Assembly (NCBI GenBank): GCA_002428605.1
Contig: DIXH01000075.1
Coordinates: 7,400 to 21,884, forward strand
Origin: Clostridiaceae bacterium UBA6085
GTDB lineage: Bacteria; Bacillota; Clostridia; Clostridiales; Clostridiaceae
Length of the DNA stretch: 14,485 bases
Reading direction: 5' to 3'
Position 1 is the first letter of the stretch; each line of letters begins with the position of its first letter. The position numbers and the translations under genes were made by a program. The notes beneath the pieces are model-generated. The model saw only the letters and a program-made list of their open reading frames with translations. It ran no database searches and had not been told where the DNA came from. Shown here one piece after another: positions 7,098-13,399 of the stretch.

Positions 7098-8657
7098 ATG
7101 ATGCGCCCAGAACAAATGGCGATACTGGTAACAGGTCTTTTGACTGCAGTGGTCGTCGGAGCCATCATATTATATTTAGCAAAGACAAAGCTGAAAACCG
7201 CTAAGGATATCCTTAGCAACGCGGAAAAGCAGGGTGAAACGATCGTAGAGGACTCCAAAAAGGCGGCGGAAGCCATCAGGAAGGAATCAGTCCTTGAAGC
7301 GAAGGATGAAGTCCACAGGTTGAGGAACGACCTCGACAAGGAACTCCGCGAGAGAAGAACAGAGGTACAGAGACTCGAAAGAAGAACCATCCAGAAAGAA
7401 GAGACACTAGACAAGAAGACAGAACAGCTTGAGAAGAAGGAAGAAGCGCTGGTAAAGAAGATGCAGGATGCTGCAGACAAGGAATCCAGAGCTGATGAAC
7501 TTATAGCCGAGAGAAGGCAGGAGCTCGAAAGGGTAGCCGGACTTACTCAGGATGATGCCAAGAAGTTGCTTCTTGACGAAGTGAGAGGCGAAATCGAACA
7601 CGAGACAGCCCAGATGATCAAGGAAATTGAAGCAAGGGCAAAGGAAGAAGCCGACAAGAAGGCCAGGGAGATCATCACAACATCGATCCAGAGATGTGCA
7701 GCGGACCATGTGTCTGAGACGACAGTTCATGTCGTGGCACTTCCAAACGATGAGATGAAGGGTAGGATCATAGGCCGCGAAGGCAGAAACATAAGGACCC
7801 TGGAGACACTGACCGGTGTTGACCTCATCATTGATGACACACCTGAGGCAGTAATCCTGTCAAGCTTCGATCCGATCAGAAGAGAGATTGCGAAGCTATC
7901 CCTTGAAAAGCTGATCGTGGACGGCAGGATACATCCTGCAAGAATCGAAGAGATGGTTGAGAAATCGAAGAAAGAAGTGGAGAACGAAATCAAGGAAGAA
8001 GGAGAACAGGCTTCCTTCGAGGTAGGAATCCACGGAATCCATCCTGAAATACTGAAGCTGCTTGGACGGCTCAAGTTCAGGACTAGCTACGGCCAGAACG
8101 TGCTTAAGCACTCCATAGAAGTCGCAAACCTCGCAGGCCTTATGGCAAGCGAACTTGGACTTGACGCCACCTTGGCCAAGAGGGCGGGCTTGCTCCACGA
8201 CATCGGAAAGGCAGTAGACCATGAGGTTGAAGGACCTCACGCCGTAATTGGCGCAGACCTTGCAAAGAAATTCCATGAATCAGCACTGGTGGTCAATGCC
8301 ATCGGAGCACACCACGGAGATTTCGAGATGCAGTCCATGGAGGCTGTGCTTGTCCAGGCAGCTGATGCCATATCAGCGGCAAGACCTGGCGCCAGAAGGG
8401 AAACCCTTGAGAACTATATCAAGAGGCTCACCAAGCTGGAGGAGATTGCAAACTCCTACGAAGGCGTAGACAAGTCATATGCAATCCAGGCCGGAAGAGA
8501 AATCCGTATAATTGTAAAGCCGGATGTCGTCGATGATGCCGGGGCAATGAGCATGGCAAGGAATATTGTGAAGCGAATAGAGAGCGAGCTTGAATATCCT
8601 GGTCAGATCAAGATCAACGTCATCAGGGAGACACGTTCAGTGGACTACGCAAAATAA
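7098..8657 (+). CDS. rny: Ribonuclease Y
   Basis: Membrane-anchored endoribonuclease that starts mRNA decay in Firmicutes. With the corrected start it has 519 residues, the normal length. Domains in order: N-terminal membrane helix at about 8-28; a long, highly charged coiled coil at about 40-195; a KH RNA-binding domain with the loop GRIIGREGRNIR at 222-233; and an HD metal-dependent phosphohydrolase domain with LKHS (His338), the catalytic LLHDIGKA (His368, Asp369) and AHHGD (404-408). The HD pair falls at the same numbers as in the Bacillus subtilis enzyme. The start is the ATG at 7098 (or 7101) behind AAGGAGG (7087-7093); the longer frame from 6999 would include promoter and leader. It has its own promoter and two hairpins behind it. 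Confidence 0.97.
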   Translation: MMRPEQMAILVTGLLTAVVVGAIILYLAKTKLKTAKDILSNAEKQGETIVEDSKKAAEAIRKESVLEAKDEVHRLRNDLDKELRERRTEVQRLERRTIQKEETLDKKTEQLEKKEEALVKKMQDAADKESRADELIAERRQELERVAGLTQDDAKKLLLDEVRGEIEHETAQMIKEIEARAKEEADKKAREIITTSIQRCAADHVSETTVHVVALPNDEMKGRIIGREGRNIRTLETLTGVDLIIDDTPEAVILSSFDPIRREIAKLSLEKLIVDGRIHPARIEEMVEKSKKEVENEIKEEGEQASFEVGIHGIHPEILKLLGRLKFRTSYGQNVLKHSIEVANLAGLMASELGLDATLAKRAGLLHDIGKAVDHEVEGPHAVIGADLAKKFHESALVVNAIGAHHGDFEMQSMEAVLVQAADAISAARPGARRETLENYIKRLTKLEEIANSYEGVDKSYAIQAGREIRIIVKPDVVDDAGAMSMARNIVKRIESELEYPGQIKINVIRETRSVDYAK

Positions 8658-8665
8658 CCTATGAA

Positions 8666-8717
8666 GGAGATGAGGCATCTCCCGCTTGAAGGAGATGCAG
8701 AGCATCTCCTTCATTTT
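8666..8717 (+). terminator. Tandem hairpins ending rny transcription
   Basis: A 7-bp hairpin (GGAGATG 8666-8672, CATCTCC 8676-8682) is followed by an 11-bp hairpin (TGAAGGAGATG 8687-8697, complement 8703-8713) and TTTT. The second is a good Rho-independent terminator. The 5' arms share GAAGGAGATG, so the first arm can also pair with the last arm. Confidence 0.85.
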
Positions 8718-8787
8718 GTTTCTGTCAATTGTTCTAAAATGGCGCTCTAGATGATATATTAATATTAGAGGTGCCAGAGGTGGTTTT

Positions 8788-9618
8788 ATGCTGAATGATC
8801 TTCACATCCATACTACATATTCTGATGGTGCATTCACACCGGACGAGATAATTGAGGCTGCCATCGAAAAGAAAATCAGATACATCTCAATTACTGACCA
8901 TGATACGCTGAATGCCTATGGTAATTATACTCCGCGGAGTGAAATTACCATCATACCGGGAGTGGAGATTTCCACTTACTACAAGGGAATGGAGATCCAT
9001 GTCCTGTCTTACTTCCACGACCCTTTCGACAGGGAGCTCAGGGAGCTTCTGGAAAAGGTCAAGGTTGACAGGGTCGAAAGATACAGGAAGATCCTTGAAA
9101 ATCTTCGTTCCTTAGGCCTGGAGCTGCCTACGGACGCACCTCCTTTGGACTCGTACGGAAGGGCCCATATAGCCAAGCTGCTCCTGAGCGGCGGACATGT
9201 GAGGACCTTCAGGGAAGCCTTCTCGCTTTATCTGGACGTTGACAAGCTTGCATATGAAAAAAGATTCAAGATCGATGCCAGGGATGCAGTAAAGCTTCTT
9301 TCAGCTGCAGGAGGCACACCGTGCATAGCGCACCCCGGGGAGAAGCTGCTCACAATGCATTTCGAGGACCTTCTCCTGGACCTTAAGTCCTGCGGAATGC
9401 AGGGACTGGAGGTATACCATCCGTCACACACCAGAGAGCAGATGAGCAGACTTTACAGTCTCGGCAGGAAATACCAGCTTGCCATCACCGGCGGCAGTGA
9501 CTTCCACGGCCGAAAAGGGGCTCCCATGGACCTGCTTGGAAAATACGGGGTAAATGAGATGCTTCTTAAGAAGCTCACTCAATGCAGCACCAGAAGAATC
9601 AGGAAGCTGAACAAATGA
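8788..9618 (+). CDS. PHP-domain metal-dependent phosphoesterase
   Basis: A 276-residue PHP-family protein, close in length and layout to the YciV/RNase AM type, which hydrolyses 3',5'-nucleoside bisphosphates and trims short RNA ends. The metal ligands of the PHP trinuclear site are all visible: His6 and His8 in DLHIHTTYSDG, Asp13, His38 and Asp39 in TDHDT, Glu60 in PGVEIS, His71, His182 in IAHPGE, His211 in YHPSHT, and Asp238 and His240 in GSDFHG. RAHIAKLLL (126-134) in the inserted helical part is also typical of this group. Start: AGAGG (8776-8780) is 7 bases before the ATG. The next gene follows after 37 bases without a terminator, so an operon with the aminotransferase is likely. No convincing -35/-10 pair is seen upstream, only a TATATT at 8755-8760. 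The substrate is inferred by family. Confidence 0.85.
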   Translation: MLNDLHIHTTYSDGAFTPDEIIEAAIEKKIRYISITDHDTLNAYGNYTPRSEITIIPGVEISTYYKGMEIHVLSYFHDPFDRELRELLEKVKVDRVERYRKILENLRSLGLELPTDAPPLDSYGRAHIAKLLLSGGHVRTFREAFSLYLDVDKLAYEKRFKIDARDAVKLLSAAGGTPCIAHPGEKLLTMHFEDLLLDLKSCGMQGLEVYHPSHTREQMSRLYSLGRKYQLAITGGSDFHGRKGAPMDLLGKYGVNEMLLKKLTQCSTRRIRKLNK

Positions 9619-9655
9619 AATCACATCCTATCATAACAACATTAGGAGGAATAAA

Positions 9656-10849
9656 ATGCAGTATTCGACAAAAGCACAAAGCCTTACGCCTTCACTCACC
9701 CTTGCCATAACCGCCAAGGCGAAGGAGCTCAAGGACAAGGGACTTGATGTGGTTGGCTTCGGTGCGGGTGAACCGGACTTCAATACGCCACAGAACATAA
9801 TAGACGCGGCAACAAGGGCAATGAACGAGGGAAAGACCAAATACACTCCGGCATCCGGTATAAACGAGCTTAAGGATGCGGTGGCTGAAAAGCTGCTGAC
9901 TGAGAACGGCCTTAAATATGCAAGGGAGCAGGTAATAATCTCAACTGGAGGCAAGCAGTGTCTCGCAAATGCTTTCGAGGCTCTCCTCAATGAAGGGGAC
10001 GAGGTTCTCATAGCTACGCCTTACTGGGTAAGCTATCCTGACCTTGTGACCCTCTCCGGAGGAAAGAGCGTTTTCCTTGATACAAAGGAGGAGAACAGCT
10101 ACAAGATAACGGTTGAAGTCCTTGAGGCACAGGCTACAGTTAGGTCCAAGGTCCTTGTCATAAACAGCCCCAACAATCCTACGGGCACAATATATTCAAG
10201 GGAAGAGCTTGTAGAGATAGCGGAATTCTGCAGAAAAAAGGACATTTTCATAATCTCAGATGAGATGTATGAAAAGCTCATATATGGTGATGAAAAGCAT
10301 GTATCAATCGCATCCCTTTCAGAGGACGCATATTCCAGGACACTTGTCGTAGGCGGCTTCTCGAAATCCTATGCAATGACAGGCTGGAGACTTGGCTATG
10401 CCGCGGGTCCGAAAGAGCTCGTGAAGCTCATGGGCAGCATACAGAGCCACACTACCTCAAATCCAACGAGCTTCGTGCAGTACGCCGCTGTTGAGGCCCT
10501 TAAGGGAAGCCAGGACTCTATCTCGAAAATGAACACTGAATTCGCGAAGAGAAGGGACTATATGGTAGAGAGGACAATGGGGATAGAAGGACTTTCCTGC
10601 ATATATCCCAAGGGTGCGTTCTATGTGATGATGGATGTAAGGAAGCTCATGGGAAAGACCTACAAGGGCAAGACTGTGAAGGATTCACTGGACTTCTCGG
10701 CATTTCTCCTTGAGGACTATCTTGTAGCGGTTGTGCCGGGAGTGGCATTCGGCCTTGAAGGTTTCGTAAGGCTCTCATATGCGACCTCGATGGCTAACAT
10801 AGGAAAGGGCTTCGACAGGATATCCGAATTCGCGTCCCTCTTTGAATGA
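9656..10849 (+). CDS. aspB: Class I PLP-dependent aminotransferase, aspartate aminotransferase-like
   Basis: A fold-type I aminotransferase of 397 residues, the usual length for the bacterial AspB subgroup. The PLP Schiff-base lysine is Lys237 in GGFSKSYAMTGWRLGY. Other family residues: GAGEPDF at 37-42, YTPASG at 63-68, NNPTG at 173-177, Asp202 in ISDEMYEKL, Arg245 and the C-terminal substrate carboxylate-binding Arg372 in VRLSYA. Such enzymes transfer the amino group between aspartate and 2-oxoglutarate, and some also act on aromatic or branched substrates. AGGAGG (9644-9649) is 6 bases before the ATG. It sits between the PHP gene and the EIIA gene, whose start lies 16 bases after its stop, so the three are likely co-transcribed and translation of EIIA may be coupled. 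Confidence 0.9.
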   Translation: MQYSTKAQSLTPSLTLAITAKAKELKDKGLDVVGFGAGEPDFNTPQNIIDAATRAMNEGKTKYTPASGINELKDAVAEKLLTENGLKYAREQVIISTGGKQCLANAFEALLNEGDEVLIATPYWVSYPDLVTLSGGKSVFLDTKEENSYKITVEVLEAQATVRSKVLVINSPNNPTGTIYSREELVEIAEFCRKKDIFIISDEMYEKLIYGDEKHVSIASLSEDAYSRTLVVGGFSKSYAMTGWRLGYAAGPKELVKLMGSIQSHTTSNPTSFVQYAAVEALKGSQDSISKMNTEFAKRRDYMVERTMGIEGLSCIYPKGAFYVMMDVRKLMGKTYKGKTVKDSLDFSAFLLEDYLVAVVPGVAFGLEGFVRLSYATSMANIGKGFDRISEFASLFE

Positions 10850-10865
10850 TATGGGAGTGAAGGTT

Positions 10866-11330
10866 ATGAAACCTGATCTGGAGCTGTACATGCCTGTTGC
10901 CGGAAAAGTGATACCCCTGGAGGATGTCAACGGGCTCCTTGCCGAGGATACGGTAGGTGGAATGGGCGCAGGGATAATCCCCAGCGGAGATATCTTCTAT
11001 TCTCCTGTTTCCGGCAAGGTTGTCATGGTGGCCGAGAATCTCAATTCTGTGGCTATAGCGACAAAATCCGGGATAACCATACTCATACATGCAGGTATAG
11101 ATACCGCAAAGCTAGGCGGCAGGGGATTCTGTATATATGTCAGGGAGGGTGACACCGTCACTGCCGGCGACAAGCTCCTGTACATGGACAGGGAGTATGT
11201 GGAGTCAAGGGCAAAAATCACTACCCCCCTGATCATCACGACGCCCGATATTGTAGGCAATGTCGAAACGGATTTTCATGTAAACGATGCCTTTGTCAAA
11301 TTCATGGAAATTTTTTTAGCAAAGGATTGA
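10866..11330 (+). CDS. Stand-alone PTS EIIA-Glc family protein with a changed active site
   Basis: A 154-residue protein that is almost wholly an EIIA-Glc (Crr-like) domain: YMPVAGKVIPLEDV, GGMGAGIIPSGDIFYSPVSGKV, then ILIHAGIDTAKLGGRGF and GDTVTAGDKLL. His75 of this protein, in LIHAGIDT, matches the phosphorylated His90 of the Escherichia coli protein. The auxiliary histidine 15 residues before it (His75 in E. coli) is Asn60 here, in NLNSVAI. In E. coli a Gln at that site still lets EIIA accept phosphate from HPr but blocks transfer to the sugar transporter, so a sensor or regulator role is possible. ptsH is the next gene. I start at the ATG at 10866, 8 bases after GGGAG; the in-frame TTG at 10842 overlaps the aminotransferase end and has no ribosome binding site. 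Confidence 0.85.
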   Translation: MKPDLELYMPVAGKVIPLEDVNGLLAEDTVGGMGAGIIPSGDIFYSPVSGKVVMVAENLNSVAIATKSGITILIHAGIDTAKLGGRGFCIYVREGDTVTAGDKLLYMDREYVESRAKITTPLIITTPDIVGNVETDFHVNDAFVKFMEIFLAKD

Positions 11331-11333
11331 CTA

Positions 11334-11361
11334 TTGAGAATAGAACAAAACATGTTATAAT
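11334..11361 (+). promoter_or_regulatory. Sigma-A promoter of ptsH
   Basis: TTGAGA (11334-11339), 16 bases, TATAAT (11356-11361) starts 4 bases after the EIIA stop codon. The start point would be near 11368, with a short A/T-rich leader to the ATG at 11405. It lets HPr be made at a higher level than the genes upstream. Confidence 0.72.
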
Positions 11362-11404
11362 GAATTTGTTAATGTTTCAGAATAATGTTTATGAGGTGAA
11401 TTAT

Positions 11405-11665
11405 ATGGTTTCAAAAGAAGTATTTGTAAAAAACCCAACCGGTCTTCATGCAAGACCAGCAACACTCCTTGTAAAGAAGGCTTCATCATTCAAGTCTGAT
11501 GTAAGCGTTGAGTACAATGGAAAGAAGGCTAACGTAAAGAGCCTTATCGGAGTTCTTTCACTTGGAGTCACAAAGGGAGCTAACATAATAGTGTTTGCAA
11601 ACGGCGAAGACGAAGAGATTGCAGTAGAGGAAGTATCAAAGCTTATCGCTACACTGGAAGAATAA
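11405..11665 (+). CDS. ptsH: HPr, phosphocarrier protein of the PTS
   Basis: Carries phosphate from Enzyme I to the EIIA proteins of the sugar phosphotransferase system. At 86 residues it is normal in size. The phosphorylated His15 is in NPTGLHARPA, and the Gram-positive regulatory Ser46 is in KSLIGVLSLG, so it can be phosphorylated by HPr kinase and act in CcpA-type catabolite control. GAGGTG (11393-11398) lies 6 bases before the ATG; the longer in-frame start at 11327 would run through the promoter. Codons are more uniform (GTA, AGA, CTT) than in the neighbours, as expected of a highly expressed gene. Enzyme I and HPr kinase are not in the window. The promoter in front and the terminator behind make it a separate unit. 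Confidence 0.97.
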   Translation: MVSKEVFVKNPTGLHARPATLLVKKASSFKSDVSVEYNGKKANVKSLIGVLSLGVTKGANIIVFANGEDEEIAVEEVSKLIATLEE

Positions 11666-11670
11666 GAAAT

Positions 11671-11694
11671 AAAACCCTGGAAACAGGGTTTTTT
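11671..11694 (+). terminator. Rho-independent terminator of ptsH
   Basis: AAAACCCTG (11671-11679) pairs with its complement (11684-11692) around a GAAA tetraloop, with six Ts at 11689-11694. It ends only 9 bases before the GGAGG of purB, with no visible promoter between them. Confidence 0.9.
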
Positions 11695-11713
11695 AAATTT
11701 TACGGAGGATAAT

Positions 11714-13144
11714 ATGAGAGATACCTATGAGACCCCATTGAACAGGAGATATGCTTCCAAGGAAATGAGCTATGTATTTTCGGATCTGAAGAAGTTCAGG
11801 ACATGGAGAGAGCTTTGGATCGCACTTGCAGAGGTCGAGATGGAGCTGGGCCTTCCTATAACTGCCGAGCAGATCGAAGAGCTCAAGAGCTTCAAGGCTG
11901 ATATCAACTTCAAGGAAGCCGAAGAGAGGGAAAAGAGCGTCAGGCACGACGTTATGAGCCACGTCTACGCTTACGGTCTGCAGGCTGTCGGAGCAAAGGG
12001 AATCATACATCTCGGTGCTACCTCGTGCTACGTCGGCGACAATACCGACCTCATAATCATGAGGGAGGCGATGCAGATAATAAGGGCAAAGCTTGTCCAT
12101 ACTATCAGGAACCTTAAGGAGTTCTCCCTCAAGTACAAGGACCTCCCGACACTCGGCTTCACCCACCTTCAGCCGGCTCAGCTCACCACTGTGGGCAAGA
12201 GGGCTTCCATGTGGATGCAGGACCTGGTGCTTGACCTTGAGCAGCTGGACTTCGCCATTGAATCATTGAGGTTCAGGGGAGTGAAGGGTACCACAGGGAC
12301 CCAGGCAAGCTTCATGAGCCTCTTCGACAACGACGAGGAGAAGGTAATGCTCCTGGACCAGAAGGTTTCAGAGAAGTTCGGCTTCAGCAGGGTATTCAGG
12401 ATAACAGGACAGACCTATACAAGGAAGGTCGACTCAATGATCCTGAACACTTTAAGCGAGATCGCCCAGAGCGCATACAAGTTCAGCAATGACCTGAGGC
12501 TTCTGCAGAACATGAAGGAGATAGAAGAGCCATTCGAGAAGAACCAGATTGGATCTTCAGCTATGGCATACAAGAGGAACCCCATGAGAAGCGAAAGGAT
12601 CAGCGCACTAGCAAGGTATGTAATTGTAGACGCATTGAATCCTGCAATCACCGCATCGACCCAGTGGTTCGAGAGGACGCTGGATGACTCGGCAAACAAG
12701 AGGATATCGATCTCCGAGGCATTCCTTGCACTCGATGGAGTCCTGAACCTGTATATCAACATAACTTCGGGCATGGTAGTCTACGAAAAGATGATAACCT
12801 CGCATGTCATGAATGAACTTCCATTCATGGCTACAGAGAACATCATCATGGAAGGCGTCAAGAGAGGCGGGGACAGGCAGGAGCTGCATGAGCTCATAAG
12901 AGGGCACTCCATGGAGGCTTCCAAGAGAGTCAAGCAGGAAGGCCTGGACAACGACCTTCTGACAAGGATAGGAAACGACCCTTCATTCAGGCTTGGCAAG
13001 GATGAGCTCAAGGATATCATGGAACCAGGCAACTACATCGGCAGAGCTCCCGGACAGGTCGTTGACTTCATAAAGAATGAAGTTGACCCTATCCTTGAAA
13101 AATACGCAGACGAAACTGCACAGGAATCAGAGATAACCGTATAA
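11714..13144 (+). CDS. purB: Adenylosuccinate lyase, long form resembling the animal enzyme
   Basis: Splits SAICAR to AICAR and adenylosuccinate to AMP, releasing fumarate in both steps of purine synthesis. The superfamily signature loop GSSAMAYKRNPMRSERI is at 280-296 with the catalytic serine at 281/282. Other active-site parts: RHDVMSH at 77-83, TSCYVGDNTD at 103-112, and THLQPAQLTTVGKR at 150-163 with His151. At 476 residues it is longer than the about 430-residue Bacillus enzyme, and many blocks (YASKEMSYVFSD, KFRTWRELW, RGVKGTTGTQASF, QWFERTLDDSAN, LPFMATENIIM) follow the human ADSL sequence as I remember it. Start: GGAGG (11704-11708) is 5 bases before the ATG. It directly follows the ptsH terminator, so its promoter is probably inside ptsH or it depends on readthrough. 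Confidence 0.95.
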   Translation: MRDTYETPLNRRYASKEMSYVFSDLKKFRTWRELWIALAEVEMELGLPITAEQIEELKSFKADINFKEAEEREKSVRHDVMSHVYAYGLQAVGAKGIIHLGATSCYVGDNTDLIIMREAMQIIRAKLVHTIRNLKEFSLKYKDLPTLGFTHLQPAQLTTVGKRASMWMQDLVLDLEQLDFAIESLRFRGVKGTTGTQASFMSLFDNDEEKVMLLDQKVSEKFGFSRVFRITGQTYTRKVDSMILNTLSEIAQSAYKFSNDLRLLQNMKEIEEPFEKNQIGSSAMAYKRNPMRSERISALARYVIVDALNPAITASTQWFERTLDDSANKRISISEAFLALDGVLNLYINITSGMVVYEKMITSHVMNELPFMATENIIMEGVKRGGDRQELHELIRGHSMEASKRVKQEGLDNDLLTRIGNDPSFRLGKDELKDIMEPGNYIGRAPGQVVDFIKNEVDPILEKYADETAQESEITV

Positions 13145-13162
13145 TTTCAATAATTTGATACT

Positions 13163-13196
13163 ACGCCATCCACTGGATTTAATCAGAGGATGGCGT
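13163..13196 (+). terminator. Probable terminator of purB
   Basis: ACGCCATCC (13163-13171) pairs with GGATGGCGT (13188-13196); after an A-A mismatch the loop can add a few more pairs (CTGG with TCAG). The tail is only moderately T-rich (TTCTTCATTT), so some readthrough to the stronger terminator at 13352 is likely. Confidence 0.65.
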
Positions 13197-13233
13197 TCTT
13201 CATTTACACCAACATTATGGAAAATCAGGATAT

Positions 13234-13255
13234 AAAAAAGGATTCGAATGAATCC
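13234..13255 (-). terminator. Terminator for minus-strand transcripts
   Basis: Read on the minus strand, GGATTC-ATTC-GAATCC (13240-13255) is followed by six Ts (13234-13239). It can end transcripts of the XRE regulator gene, about 145 bases after that gene's stop codon. Confidence 0.6.
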
Positions 13256-13257
13256 CC

Positions 13258-13340
13258 CAGTTGACATAATTATGGGTAAGTCACAAACCCTGTGGGATTG
13301 AGCATTTGAAACTGCACCTCTAAATTGTCTAAAACAACTG
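13258..13340. repeat. Imperfect inverted repeat, possible mobile-element remnant
   Basis: An 83-base stretch opens with CAGTTG (13258-13263) and closes with CAACTG (13335-13340). Further in, the two ends keep a gapped match (ACATAATTATGGG on the left; ACAATTTAGAGG on the right, read in reverse). The block ACTGCACCTCTAAATTGTC at the right side resembles terminal repeats of IS3-type elements as I remember them. On the minus strand a good ribosome binding site (AGAGGTG, 13315-13321) precedes an 11-codon frame (13270-13305, MLNPTGFVTYP). No transposase is present. It could be a deleted insertion sequence, a MITE or chance pairing. Confidence 0.3.
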
Positions 13341-13351
13341 AATAAATAACC

Positions 13352-13378
13352 CCTTAGAACTAATCTAAGGCGTTTTTT
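13352..13378 (+). terminator. Strong plus-strand terminator before the XRE gene end
   Basis: CCTTAGA (13352-13358) pairs with TCTAAGG (13364-13370) around a 5-base loop; CG and six Ts follow. It would catch purB readthrough before it enters the convergent gene, or end a small transcript from the gap. Confidence 0.75.
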
Positions 13379-13399
13379 CTATGCACATTTTTAGTAGTG

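Noticed and set aside
10842..10865. EIIA start at the TTG at 10842
   Set aside because: It overlaps the end of the aminotransferase gene, lacks a ribosome binding site and adds residues outside the EIIA domain.
11327..11404. Extended HPr frame from 11327
   Set aside because: It runs through the ptsH promoter; HPr starts at 11405 behind GAGGTG with the normal length of 86 residues.
13261..13266. TTGACA in the purB/XRE gap as a promoter for a small RNA
   Set aside because: No -10-like box lies 16-18 bases downstream; the hexamer is better explained as part of the inverted repeat.
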